From P52-10 sp041397365 (GTDB lineage: Bacteria; Pseudomonadota; Alphaproteobacteria; Rhizobiales; Xanthobacteraceae), in contig JAWKWT010000003.1 of the NCBI GenBank assembly GCA_041397365.1, forward strand, positions 62,001 through 126,000: a stretch of DNA of 64,000 nt. The letters run 5' to 3'. Shown here one piece after another: positions 35,597 through 47,352 of this stretch (position 1 is its first letter; every line of letters begins with the position of its first letter). Position numbers and translations under genes: made by a program. Under the pieces are notes generated by a model. That model saw only the letters and a list, made by a program, of their open reading frames with translations, did no database searches and had not been told where the DNA came from.

Positions 35597-36754
35597 TTAC
35601 GCGGCTTGTTTGCCGAGGAAATCGATCAGCAACTCGCTGACCCGCTCCGGCTGCTCCTGCTGCACCCAATGACCCGCGCCTTCGATGAGGTGACAGCCGA
35701 GCATGCGCGTGCAGACCCGCTCCTGCATCGCTTTCAATGCGCCGGGCCGTTGATGGACACCCCAATCGCTCGCGCCGGAAATGAAGCACGATGGCACGTC
35801 GATGGTGCGGCCCGCATACAATTCGAGTTCGGGGCCAAAACGTCGCGAGGTGCCGCCGCGATACCACTGCAGGCCGCCCTGAAAGCCGGTGCGCGCATAT
35901 TCCGCGCTGTAGAAAGTGAGTTCATCCTCCGTCAGCCATCGGCAGGCCGCGATCTCGTCAGGTGACGGCATATGCGGCGCGACGCTTTCCGGCATCGTCC
36001 TGCGCAGATCCATGACGTAATACTCCGGCAGCTTCGCCAGTTCGTCCGCCGTCCACGATGCGAGAGGAAACGGCGCGTTGCCGGGCCAGTCGGCGCTCTT
36101 CATGTGATAATAGGCACGCAGAAACGCATGCAGGCCTTGCGGAGCGTTCGTCATGTCGGCGTCGGCTTCGCGCGTCGAGTAATACCAGTGATAATGCTTG
36201 CGCGGGCGCGCGAGCCCGGCGAGATCGGCCTGGATCGTATCCGGCCGCGCCGCCGGCGCCGGACGATCGAGCGTATCGAACGGGATCGGCGGCGGCCCGC
36301 CAAACGGCCCGCTCATCATGGTGACCGCGCGAAAAACGTCGGGGCGCGTCAGCGCGCACCACGCCGCGATCGGCGATCCGAAATCGTGCCCCACGACCGC
36401 TGCGACCGAGCGCCAGCCGAACGCCGAAACCAGCCCGAGCGCATCGCGGACGAGATTGAGCGGACTGTACGGACGAAGATCGTCGTCATAATCCGCGCTC
36501 CATCCCGTGGTGCGGCCATATCCCCGCTGATCCGGCGCGATCACATGGAAGCCCGCGCGCGCGAGCGGCAACATGATCTTGCGCCAGCTGAACGCCAGTT
36601 CCGGAAATCCATGCAGCAGCAAAACGCCGGGACGTCCCGTCGTCTCGAACCCGGCCTCCAGCACATGCACCGTCAGGCCGTTGATGCCCGGCACCATCCG
36701 CGAGCGGATGCCGTCGGGGAGCGGGACAGGAGGAAGTTCGGCCGGCGCATTCAC
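35597..36754 (-). CDS. Epoxide hydrolase-like alpha/beta hydrolase
   Basis: A 385-residue alpha/beta hydrolase. Features are oxyanion HGFPELAFSWR, PDQRGYGRT, nucleophile Asp in VGHDFGSPIAAW, and the catalytic His in GAGHWVQQEQP. HGxP plus an Asp nucleophile and lid tyrosines point to an epoxide hydrolase instead of a haloalkane dehalogenase. The GTG start (36754) precedes VNAPAELPPVPLPDG; the frame continues far upstream but that part is antisense to uvrB and shows no homology. It is convergent with the sugar dehydrogenase. Confidence 0.85.
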   Translation of the reverse strand: MNAPAELPPVPLPDGIRSRMVPGINGLTVHVLEAGFETTGRPGVLLLHGFPELAFSWRKIMLPLARAGFHVIAPDQRGYGRTTGWSADYDDDLRPYSPLNLVRDALGLVSAFGWRSVAAVVGHDFGSPIAAWCALTRPDVFRAVTMMSGPFGGPPPIPFDTLDRPAPAARPDTIQADLAGLARPRKHYHWYYSTREADADMTNAPQGLHAFLRAYYHMKSADWPGNAPFPLASWTADELAKLPEYYVMDLRRTMPESVAPHMPSPDEIAACRWLTEDELTFYSAEYARTGFQGGLQWYRGGTSRRFGPELELYAGRTIDVPSCFISGASDWGVHQRPGALKAMQERVCTRMLGCHLIEGAGHWVQQEQPERVSELLIDFLGKQAA

Positions 36755-36899
36755 GGGAGATCGATCCTTCAGCGGAATTTTGCGAACCTTACGCCATTGC
36801 GCCGGTCGGAACACCTCGCGATGCGCCCGCCCCTTGCGTTTCCTGTGAAATGTTCGCACCTGAAGACTATTCTCGCGATCCAGCGAGCGGAGACAGGAC

Positions 36900-37121
36900 G
36901 TGACCGGAAGCGATGCGGGGGCCGTCCCCACACCCCGCCAGATAATCTGCGAACGATGCGGAACCGCCTTTGCCTGCACGCTGGACGGCCCGTGCTGGTG
37001 CGGCGCGGAGGCCGTGCAGTTGCTGCTGCCGCAGTCGGGCGACGCCTCCGCAACCGGCTTCTCCGATTGCCTCTGCCGCGCCTGTCTCCACGCGCTCGCG
37101 GCCGAACACGCCAAAGGCTGA
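36900..37121 (+). CDS. Cysteine-rich CWC family protein
   Basis: A 73-residue zinc-ribbon-like protein. Its cysteines are arranged as CERCGTAFAC, then GPCWCGAE with the family CWC signature, and CLCRACL. They probably bind a metal ion. The family is small and cytosolic, with unknown role. GTG 36900 is the likely start. It lies between the divergent hydrolase and uvrB. Confidence 0.8.
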   Translation: MTGSDAGAVPTPRQIICERCGTAFACTLDGPCWCGAEAVQLLLPQSGDASATGFSDCLCRACLHALAAEHAKG

Positions 37122-37227
37122 TGACAAAAATTGGCGGCGGTCGCCGCTAGGCTGCCGGCCATGGTTCCACGACAATCGCGCGATCCGGGCCTTCGCCCGA
37201 CGCCCGGCAAGGCCATATTCCATGACG

Positions 37228-40209
<2,982 letters not shown>

Positions 40210-40296
40210 CACCTGCGAGTGTTTCCGACGGAATTGCCAACGGCCCGCGCCGCCTGCTACAGCAGCATCTCGGTTCGTCGTCTTTCGGAATTTTCC

Positions 40297-40656
40297 ATGC
40301 CCGCCTCCCTCGACGCTCTCATCCGCACGCTCGCGAAGCAGCAGCACAAATCGCTGACGGCGGCGACGAAAGCGGGGCGCGACCGCTATCTCGCGCAAGC
40401 CGCGAAGGCGAAGACTGCGGCGGAGAAGCAACGCCTCAAGACGATGGCGAAGCATGCAATGGATGAAGGCGCCGCGGCCGCGAACCGCCTGCGCATCTCG
40501 GCCGACAACGCCGCCGACAGCTATGCCCGCACCATGCGCCGGCTGACGGAGGAAGCGGCGAGCGTCGCCGCTGCTGCGCCGGCTGCTTCGAAGGCAAAAG
40601 CGCCGAAGAAAGCCGCTGCAAAGAAGCCTGCGAAGAAGAAATCGTCCAAAGCCTGA
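40297..40656 (+). CDS. Lys/Ala-rich small protein, histone H1-like tail
   Basis: A 119-residue basic protein. Residues 1-85 form a predicted helical domain (LIRTLAKQQHKSLTAATKAGRDRYLAQAAKAKTAAEKQRLK), and the C-terminal tail is KAKAPKKAAAKKPAKKKSSKA, like H1 tails and AlgP. DNA binding or nucleoid association is an inference. ATG 40297 is used; an in-frame ATG at 40219 would give 26 more residues that overlap the uvrB downstream region. Confidence 0.6.
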   Translation: MPASLDALIRTLAKQQHKSLTAATKAGRDRYLAQAAKAKTAAEKQRLKTMAKHAMDEGAAAANRLRISADNAADSYARTMRRLTEEAASVAAAAPAASKAKAPKKAAAKKPAKKKSSKA

Positions 40657-40678
40657 CCCGTCACTTCGGGGCGACTCC

Positions 40679-41002
40679 TCAGCGCGGCACCAGCGCATCC
40701 ACCGCAGCCCTCACCTCGCTCTCGTCCCGCACCAGCACGAATTCGCCGCGCGACAGCGTCGCGCCGGAAGCGAGCGTCGCGGCCCGTTTCGGGCAGACAC
40801 CGAAACAGCCGGTCAGCACCAGTTTCGGCGGCTTGAGTTTTCGCGCCTCGCCGCTGCCAGGCGCATCCGCGCCGCAAGCTTTCAATTCGGCCTTCAGCGC
40901 GCGGCGGATGGCGCGGCCGTCACCGCAGCGCTTCAGGCATTTGCGGCACACCAACACGGGCGGGGCGCGGCGCGGACGGACGATGACGGGAGGCTTGCTC
41001 AT
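40679..41002 (-). CDS. (2Fe-2S) ferredoxin-like protein
   Basis: A 107-residue protein with cysteines placed as VCRKCLKRC (near residue 19) and GCFGVCPKR (near residue 66), fitting a thioredoxin-like [2Fe-2S] ferredoxin domain. The N-terminal MSKPPVIVRPRRAPPV is basic. It is likely an electron-transfer or Fe-S sensing protein; the partner is unknown. Confidence 0.7.
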   Translation of the reverse strand: MSKPPVIVRPRRAPPVLVCRKCLKRCGDGRAIRRALKAELKACGADAPGSGEARKLKPPKLVLTGCFGVCPKRAATLASGATLSRGEFVLVRDESEVRAAVDALVPR

Positions 41003-41075
41003 ATCGCAGATGTAGGTGCTGCGCCGCCGATGTCACGCCCGCGACAAAACATGCCCGCGCGCCCCGGCCGCGTCG

Positions 41076-42047
41076 CTATTTCGCCAGCACGCGCGCAAGC
41101 TCGATCAGTTCGGTGCTGATAGGCTTGGTCTTGCCGGCGATCTCGGCCAGCGGCGTGCGCGTGATCTCGCCGCGCTGCTGGCCGATCAGCACGCCATGCA
41201 CGCCTTCAACCAGCGCCGTCAGCGCGCCGACGCCGAGCCGCGTCGCCAGCACCCGATCGAAAGCCGTCGGCGGCGCGCCGCGCACCACATGACCGAGCAC
41301 GGTGGCGCGCAGCTCGAAACCGACCATCCGCCGATCCTTCTCGAAATGCGCCAGGATCTGCGCGGCATTTTCCTTCACGCCTTCAGCGATCACCACGATC
41401 GCATGCGTCTTGCCGCGCTCATAGGCGGCGCGCAGCCGCTCTGCGATCTGCGCCGCCGGCACCTCATGTTCCGGCGTGGAGATGACTTCCGCCCCGCCCG
41501 CGAGGCCGGACATCATCGCCAGATAGCCGCAGTCTCGTCCCATCGTCTCGACGAGGAACGCGCGCGTGTGCGAGGAGCCGGTGGTGCGCAGATGGTCGAT
41601 CGCCTCGACCGTGACGTTGATCGCGGTGTCGCAGCCGATCGTAACATCGGTGCCGAACAGATCGTTGTCGATCGTTGAGGCGATGCCGACCACCGGAAAG
41701 CCGTGCTGGCACAGCACATGCGAGCCGGTCTGCGAGCCGTTGCCGCCGATCACCACAAGGCCGTCGATGCCGCGGCTGGCGAGGCTGCGCAGCGCCTTCG
41801 ACTGGCCGCCCGGCTCGCGAAATTCCTTCGAGCGCGCGCTGCCGAGGAACGTCCCGCCGATCTGGATGACGCCGCCGACCTCGCGCGCGCCGAGCGGGAT
41901 CATCTGGTCTTCGATCAGGCCCTGATAGCCCTGGCGGACGCCGAACACAGTCATGTCGCGGGCGAGCGCGCTGCGGGTGACGGCGCGGATCGCGGCGTTC
42001 ATGCCGGCCGCGTCGCCGCCGCTGGTGAGGATCGCAATTGTTTTCAT
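41076..42047 (-). CDS. pfkA: 6-phosphofructokinase, Asp103-to-Asn variant
   Basis: A 323-residue protein of the PFK family that phosphorylates fructose-6-phosphate. It has LTSGGDAAGMNAAIRAV, the catalytic TIDND (D127), FLVETMGRDCGYLA and AEGVKE. The metal/nucleotide motif reads GGNGS, with Asn103 where E. coli PfkA has Asp103, and SerThr before IDND instead of the PPi-type PK. The Asn form occurs in a rhizobial subgroup. Activity with ATP, PPi or neither is unclear from sequence. Most Rhizobiales lack a working Pfk, so this gene is notable beside the fba-pgk-gap cluster. Confidence 0.85.
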   Translation of the reverse strand: MKTIAILTSGGDAAGMNAAIRAVTRSALARDMTVFGVRQGYQGLIEDQMIPLGAREVGGVIQIGGTFLGSARSKEFREPGGQSKALRSLASRGIDGLVVIGGNGSQTGSHVLCQHGFPVVGIASTIDNDLFGTDVTIGCDTAINVTVEAIDHLRTTGSSHTRAFLVETMGRDCGYLAMMSGLAGGAEVISTPEHEVPAAQIAERLRAAYERGKTHAIVVIAEGVKENAAQILAHFEKDRRMVGFELRATVLGHVVRGAPPTAFDRVLATRLGVGALTALVEGVHGVLIGQQRGEITRTPLAEIAGKTKPISTELIELARVLAK

Positions 42048-42202
42048 AAGCAGAGTTTAGGACGCCATTCTCTTCAGGTCCATGCAGGCTTGGAACAACG
42101 GAATGGAACCCGCTTCGTTCCATTTTCGTGCCGCGCCGTTAACCCGCATTAACCATTTCAGCGCAGGTTCATGCATGAACCTCGAATCACGGAGCAACGG
42201 AT

Positions 42203-42514
42203 TTGCTGCGGATGTCAGCGATCGCGGCCGTCGTCTGGAGCATCGGTACGGTTGCCGCGCCGGCCGCGGACCTGCCGGCGCAGACGCGCATCGGCGAGAT
42301 TTTCGCCGGCCGCAGCGAGCCGCAGCCGGCCTACCGGACGGTCGAGCCGCTGCCTCTCGACAACACATGGGTCGCCACCTCGCCGCGCGTGCCGGGTTAT
42401 TATGGACAGGCCGGCGATTTCTACTATCGCTCCTATTACGACACGCCGTCGCTGAAAATCTTCAGCCGCCTGCCCTATGCCTGCCCGTATTTCGGCTATG
42501 GCCGCGCGTGCTGA
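42203..42514 (+). CDS. Small exported protein, unknown
   Basis: A 103-residue protein starting at TTG 42203 with a ggagc ribosome site (42191-42195). Signal peptide (MSAIAAVVWSIGTVAAPAADLPA) is followed by a Tyr/Pro-rich mature part (RTVEPLPLDNTWVATSPRVPGYYGQAGDFYYRSYYDT) and two C-terminal cysteines (YACPYFGYGRAC). ATG 42212 is an alternative start. No domain recognised. The stop lies 17 bases before the CsaA-like gene. Confidence 0.6.
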   Translation: MLRMSAIAAVVWSIGTVAAPAADLPAQTRIGEIFAGRSEPQPAYRTVEPLPLDNTWVATSPRVPGYYGQAGDFYYRSYYDTPSLKIFSRLPYACPYFGYGRAC

Positions 42515-42530
42515 AGCGGGCCCAGCCGAG

Positions 42531-42875
42531 ATGAGCGACGCAAAGCCGTCCGTCACTTACGCGGAATTCGACGCGATCGATCTGCGCGTCGGCCGCGTGC
42601 TCGACGTCCAGCCGTTTCCGAAAGCGCGCAACCCGTCGTGGAAGGTGCGCGTCGATCTCGGCTCGCTCGGCGAGAAATGGTCGAGCGCGCAGATCACCAA
42701 TTATTCGGCCGAAGAACTGACCGGCTCGCTGGTCGTCTGCGTCTGCAACTTTCCGCCGCGCAACATCGCCGGCTTTCAGTCGGAGGTGCTGATTCTCGGC
42801 GCGCCGGACGCGGACGGCAAAATCATCCTGCTGTCGCCGCGCGGCGACGTGACACCAGGCTCTCGGGTCTACTAG
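42531..42875 (+). CDS. CsaA-like tRNA-binding (OB-fold) protein
   Basis: A 114-residue protein of the EMAP/tRNA-binding OB-fold family. It has FDAIDLRVGRVLDVQPFPKARNPSWKVRVDLGSLGEKWSSAQITNYSAEELTG and FPPRNIAGFQSEVLILGAP. This is the family of CsaA and the YgjH-like proteins, which bind tRNA or help protein export. Likely cotranscribed with the small exported gene upstream. Confidence 0.85.
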   Translation: MSDAKPSVTYAEFDAIDLRVGRVLDVQPFPKARNPSWKVRVDLGSLGEKWSSAQITNYSAEELTGSLVVCVCNFPPRNIAGFQSEVLILGAPDADGKIILLSPRGDVTPGSRVY

Positions 42876-42915
42876 CTCGCTTGCGCCTGATCGATCGCCG
42901 GACGCAACCGCCTGG

Positions 42916-43890
42916 CTAGTCGAGGCTTACGCCGGCGTTCTTCACCAGCGTCTTGAAGCGTGCGGTTTCGCTCGCGAGGAAGGCCGGAAATTTCTTGCGG
43001 TCCACATCGAGCACCAGCGAGTCGCCGAAACTGTAGATATCGACCATCGCGGGGTCCTTCAGAACCTTTGCGATCGCCTCGTCGAGCTTCGCCACGATCG
43101 GCTCCGGCGTTCCGGCGGGCACCAGGAACGACGACCACGCGCCGATCTTGATCGCGGGATAACCCAGCTCCGCAAATGTCTGAACGTTCGGAAAATTCTT
43201 CATCCGCGCATTGTTCGCCACAGCGACCGCAATCATCTTGCCGGACTCGACATGCGGGCGCACCGCGTTCGGCAGCTCGAATGCGAAATCGATCACGCCC
43301 GACATCAGATCGGTATGCAGCGCGGTGCTGAGTTTGTACGGCACGTGCGTCATCTTCGTTCCGGTCACCGACTGGAACAGTTCGGTTGCCAGATGACCGG
43401 TTCCGCCATTGCCGACCGAGCCATAGTTCAGCTTGCCTGGATTCTTCTTCGCATAGTCGATCAGTTCGGCGACCGACTTGAACGGCTTGTTCGGATTCAG
43501 CACGAGAATGTAAGGGTTCTCCGCGCCGAAACGCACGCCGGTGAACGACTTCACCGGGTCATAGCTCAGCTTCTTGTACAGCGACGAGAAGATCGCCAGC
43601 GGCCCTGTCGAGGCGAACAGCAGCGTGTAGCCATCCGGCTTCGCCGCCGCGCCTGCCTCCATCCCGATCATTCCGCCCGCGCCGGGCTTGTTGTCGATAA
43701 TCACCGGCTGGCCGAGATTTTGCGACAGCACCCGCGTGAAGACGCGCATGGTGGCGTCCGACGCGCCGCCGGGCGCGAAAGGCAGTATCAACGTGAGCGG
43801 GCGGTTCGGATAATCCGACGACGCAGTCGCGGGCGACACGAGAGCCGCCCCGACGACGACGCCGATCAACAGATGCCTGAACCAGCCCAT
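42916..43890 (-). CDS. Tripartite tricarboxylate transporter solute-binding protein (Bug/TctC)
   Basis: A 324-residue periplasmic binding protein. A signal peptide (LLIGVVVGAALVSPATA) is followed by SDYPNRPLTLILPFAPGGASDATMRVF, IDNKPGAGGMIGMEA, and ELATELF-type helices typical of Bug proteins. It delivers a carboxylate to a TctAB-type carrier; the membrane partners are not adjacent, as is common for orphan Bugs. Confidence 0.9.
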   Translation of the reverse strand: MGWFRHLLIGVVVGAALVSPATASSDYPNRPLTLILPFAPGGASDATMRVFTRVLSQNLGQPVIIDNKPGAGGMIGMEAGAAAKPDGYTLLFASTGPLAIFSSLYKKLSYDPVKSFTGVRFGAENPYILVLNPNKPFKSVAELIDYAKKNPGKLNYGSVGNGGTGHLATELFQSVTGTKMTHVPYKLSTALHTDLMSGVIDFAFELPNAVRPHVESGKMIAVAVANNARMKNFPNVQTFAELGYPAIKIGAWSSFLVPAGTPEPIVAKLDEAIAKVLKDPAMVDIYSFGDSLVLDVDRKKFPAFLASETARFKTLVKNAGVSLD

Positions 43891-44063
43891 TTTCGCTCCC
43901 TCGCGTTCTTTGTTGGTGCGGGGAGTAAGATCGATTACAGCGAAGCTGTCGTATCATCTGTTCGGGTTACGCTATCAGCACCGGTTATAGTGTACGCGAC
44001 CGAGCCGACCGACGATGCCGGACCCGTGCGCGATCCCGTGGGCTTCGCATTCTCTTGTCGTGA

Positions 44064-44999
44064 TTATGATTGTGATGCCATCGGCGGACTCGCGCCGTCG
44101 GCGCTTACCCTCACCATCACCAACTCGGGCGGCATGCCGAAGCGGATCGGCATGATGTTGCAACCGAGCCCGCCCGAGACGATCAGGTCGCAGCGTTCGC
44201 GCACATGGCCGTAGGCGTAGCGATTGCCGAAGCGCGACGGCACGATCGGCGACCAGCCGAACAGCCGAACCTGTCCGCCATGCGTGTGGCCTGACAGCAG
44301 CAGCGAGACGCGATCGTCGATCCGCGCCATCACATCCGGCTCATGCGCCATCAGCACCAGGGGCTCGCCCGGCGGCACTTTCGCCAGCGTTGCGTCGAGA
44401 TCGTCGACGCCGCGGCGCGGATATTCCCCGCGCCGAAACGCCGGCTCGAAGGCGATCTGATCGCCGAGCCCGGCGAGCCAGAACGAGCGACCGTCCTTCG
44501 TCAGCCTCGTCACGTCGTTCTCGTAGACCGGGATGCCGACCTTCTCCAGCGCGAGGCGGACGAAGGTCGGGCCGCTCTGGCGGCGCATCGCGTCCGCGTC
44601 CTGCCACCAATCATGATTGCCGAGAACGGCGTGAACGCCGAGCGGGGCTTTCAACTGCGCCAGCGCGCGCGACCAGTCGGCGGCCTCGACAGGACCGGTC
44701 ACGAAGCGGTGGCCGGTAATGAAATCGCCGAGCAGCACGATCAGGTCCGCGCCGAGCGCATTGGTCTGCGCGACGATCTTCTCGATGCGCGGCAGATCCA
44801 TCCACGGCTTGCAGCTATGCAGATCGGCGACGACCGCGATCGACAGGGTGAGATCCGACGGCCAACGTTTCGGATGAACGTCATAGCGGCGGAGCCGCGG
44901 CGACAGCATCGGCTCGACGAGGGTGGCATAGGCGCTGCCGGACAGGCCCAGCACGCCGGTCGCCGCGGTCAATTTCAGAAACAGACGTCGTGAAATCAT
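44064..44999 (-). CDS. Metallophosphoesterase with Tat-type signal (YkuE-like)
   Basis: A 311-residue metallophosphatase. The N-terminal twin-arginine signal SRRLFLKLTAATGVLGLSGSAYA is followed by metal-ligand motifs VADLHSCKPWMD, LLGDFITGH, VLGNHDWW and SGHTHGGQ. YkuE-type enzymes act on UDP-diacylglucosamine-like or other lipid phosphates at the membrane. It lies 21 bases downstream of ruvB on the same strand and could be read from the ruv transcript. Confidence 0.87.
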   Translation of the reverse strand: MISRRLFLKLTAATGVLGLSGSAYATLVEPMLSPRLRRYDVHPKRWPSDLTLSIAVVADLHSCKPWMDLPRIEKIVAQTNALGADLIVLLGDFITGHRFVTGPVEAADWSRALAQLKAPLGVHAVLGNHDWWQDADAMRRQSGPTFVRLALEKVGIPVYENDVTRLTKDGRSFWLAGLGDQIAFEPAFRRGEYPRRGVDDLDATLAKVPPGEPLVLMAHEPDVMARIDDRVSLLLSGHTHGGQVRLFGWSPIVPSRFGNRYAYGHVRERCDLIVSGGLGCNIMPIRFGMPPELVMVRVSADGASPPMASQS

Positions 45000-45020
45000 G
45001 AAGGAGCCGACCTAAACTGC

Positions 45021-46073
45021 TCAGTCCTCGTCGCCGTTGCCGCCGCCGAACAGGCCGAATTGCGACGCCTCGCGCGACGGTTCGACGAGCCCGAGATGGC
45101 GGAACGCATGCGACGTCAACAGCCGCCCGCGCGGCGTGCGTTGCAGATAGCCGCACTGGATCAGATACGGCTCGATGATGTCCTCGATGGCGTCGCGCGG
45201 CTCCGACAGCGCCGCCGCCATCGTCTCCACGCCGACCGGACCGCCGCCATAGTTCATCGCGATCGTCGTCAGATAACGCCGGTCCATCGCATCGAGCCCG
45301 GCGGCGTCGACTTCCAGCGCGCCGAGCGCGTGGTCGGCGATCCGCCGGTCGATGGAGGCCGCGTCTGCGGCGGAGGCAAAATCGCGCACGCGGCGCAGCA
45401 GCCGCCCGGCGATGCGCGGGGTGCCGCGCGCGCGGCGGGCGATCTCGTTCGCGCCGTCCGCCGTCATGCCGACGCCGAGCACGCGCGCACCGCGCGTGAC
45501 GATCAGTTCAAGCTCCGCCTCGGTGTAGAAATTCAGCCGCACCGGAATGCCGAAGCGATCCCGCAGCGGATTGGTGAGCAGCCCTGCGCGCGTGGTCGCG
45601 CCGACCAGCGTGAATTTCGACAGATCGATTTTCACCGAGCGCGCCGCCGGCCCCTCGCCGATGATGAGATCGAGTTGGAAATCCTCCATCGCCGGATAGA
45701 GCACTTCCTCGACTGCGGGATTGAGGCGATGGATTTCGTCGATGAAGAGCACGTCGCGCTCTTCGAGATTGGTCAGCAGCGCCGCGAGGTCGCCGGCCTT
45801 GGCGATCACCGGACCGGAGGTCGCGCGAAAACCCACGCCGAGTTCGCGCGCGACGATCTGCGCCAGCGTGGTCTTGCCAAGTCCCGGAGGACCGACGAAC
45901 AGCACATGGTCCAGCGCCTCGCCGCGCTTCTTCGCGGCGTTGATGAAGATCGAGAGATTTTCGCGCGCCTGCTGCTGGCCGACGAATTCGGTCAGCGACT
46001 GCGGCCGCATCGCGGTGTCGCCGACATCGTCGGAGCGGCGCTCGGGCGTGAGAAGGCGGGGAGGACTAGTCAT
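45021..46073 (-). CDS. ruvB: Holliday junction branch-migration helicase RuvB
   Basis: The AAA+ motor that drives Holliday junction migration with RuvA. It is 350 residues with MRPQSLTEFVGQQQAREN, Walker A GPPGLGKTTLA, Walker B VLFIDEIHRL, sensor 1 GATTRAG, arginine-finger RDRFG and a winged-helix C-terminus (YLQRTPRGRLLT). Third gene of ruvC-ruvA-ruvB; 69 bases separate it from ruvA. Confidence 0.98.
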   Translation of the reverse strand: MTSPPRLLTPERRSDDVGDTAMRPQSLTEFVGQQQARENLSIFINAAKKRGEALDHVLFVGPPGLGKTTLAQIVARELGVGFRATSGPVIAKAGDLAALLTNLEERDVLFIDEIHRLNPAVEEVLYPAMEDFQLDLIIGEGPAARSVKIDLSKFTLVGATTRAGLLTNPLRDRFGIPVRLNFYTEAELELIVTRGARVLGVGMTADGANEIARRARGTPRIAGRLLRRVRDFASAADAASIDRRIADHALGALEVDAAGLDAMDRRYLTTIAMNYGGGPVGVETMAAALSEPRDAIEDIIEPYLIQCGYLQRTPRGRLLTSHAFRHLGLVEPSREASQFGLFGGGNGDED

Positions 46074-46142
46074 CGGCCGAGACTATCACGATTGCGGGCA
46101 ATTCCCCTCTCCCGCTTGCGCGGCAAGCAAGGTCCAACCCGC

Positions 46143-46760
46143 TCACTTGCTCAGTTCCTTCAGGCCCAGCCGGATGAGCTGCGCGGTTTCCGCGTTGTCG
46201 CCGGCGCTGCGCGAGGCGGCGGCGACGGCGGCCGCCGCCTGCGGCTGGCCGTAACCGAGATTGACCAGCGCGGAGATCGCATCCGCCACCGGCTGCGGCG
46301 CGCGTTTGTCGTCGAGAGCGCCGGAGAGCTGCACCAACGCCGGATCGACATTCGCGAACGCAGGCGCCTTGTCCTTCAATTCGCTGACGATGCGCTCGGC
46401 GACCTTCGCGCCGACGCCGGGCGTGCGCGCCACCGCCGCCTTGTCGCGCAGCGCAATGGCGTTGGCGAGATCGGCCGTCGTCAGCGTGCCGAGCACAGCG
46501 AGCGCCACCTTCGCTCCGACGCCCTGCACGGTCTGCAACAGGCGAAACCATTCGCGCTCGGCGTCGCTGCGAAAGCCGAACAGCTTGATCTGATCCTCGC
46601 GCACATAGGTCTCGATCGACAGCACCGCCGCCTCGCCCGGCGACGGCAGCGCCTGCAACGTGCGCGCCGAGCAATGCACCTGATAGCCGACGCCCTGCAC
46701 GTCGAGGATCACATAATCCTCGCCATAGGAATCGATCAGCCCCTTGAGCTTGCCGATCAT
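46143..46760 (-). CDS. ruvA: Holliday junction-binding protein RuvA
   Basis: RuvA tetramers hold the four-way junction open for RuvB. It is 205 residues: N-terminal OB fold (MIGKLKGLIDSYGEDYVILDVQGVGYQVHCS), two helix-hairpin-helix motifs (LQTVQGVGAKVALAVLG and RTPGVGAKVAERIVSEL), and the flexible C-terminal domain III that touches RuvB. Its ATG overlaps the ruvC stop by 4 bases. Confidence 0.97.
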   Translation of the reverse strand: MIGKLKGLIDSYGEDYVILDVQGVGYQVHCSARTLQALPSPGEAAVLSIETYVREDQIKLFGFRSDAEREWFRLLQTVQGVGAKVALAVLGTLTTADLANAIALRDKAAVARTPGVGAKVAERIVSELKDKAPAFANVDPALVQLSGALDDKRAPQPVADAISALVNLGYGQPQAAAAVAAASRSAGDNAETAQLIRLGLKELSK

Positions 46761-47269
46761 CCCGCCACCTTCATCTTCAGCACGGCGCTCTGGCGGTGAT
46801 GCGCATGCGTGATGGCGATCGCAAGCGCGTCGGCCGCGTCGGCGGAGGCCGGATCGGCCTTCGGCAGCAAAATCTTCAGCATCATCTGAATCTGGTTCTT
46901 GTCGGCATGGCCCGCGCCGACCACGGTCTTCTTCACCTTGTTCGGCGCATATTCAGCGACCGCGAGCCCCTGCATCGCCGGCGCGAGCATCGCCACGCCG
47001 CGCGCCTGCCCGAGCTTCAGCGTCGCCACGCCGTCCTTGTTGACGAAGGTCTGCTCGACGGCTGCCTCCATCGGCTGGAACTCGCCGAGCACACGCGTCA
47101 GCCCGGCATGGATCGCAACCAGCCGCTCCGCCAGCGGCAGGCTCTCGCGCGTCTCGACGGACCCGCAGCCGACGAAGATCAGCCGGTTGCCGTCGACATC
47201 GATCACGCCCCAGCCGGTGCGGCGGAGGCCCGGATCGATGCCGATGATGCGAATCGGAGGACGGGACAT
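46757..47269 (-). CDS. ruvC: Crossover junction endodeoxyribonuclease RuvC
   Basis: Cuts Holliday junctions. It is 170 residues of RNase H fold. Acidic catalytic residues are seen in IIGIDPGLRRTGWG (Asp near 10), EQTFVNKD (Glu) and DAADALAIAITHAHH (two Asp). First of the ruv genes on this transcript, downstream of yebC. Confidence 0.97.
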   Translation of the reverse strand: MSRPPIRIIGIDPGLRRTGWGVIDVDGNRLIFVGCGSVETRESLPLAERLVAIHAGLTRVLGEFQPMEAAVEQTFVNKDGVATLKLGQARGVAMLAPAMQGLAVAEYAPNKVKKTVVGAGHADKNQIQMMLKILLPKADPASADAADALAIAITHAHHRQSAVLKMKVAG

Positions 47270-47352
47270 GCCCCAGTGATAGCGCCGTCGCCGCGCGAAC
47301 GAAATAGCAACACCGGACTTTGGGCCGGAAGGTTAAAGACCGGTGACTGCGG

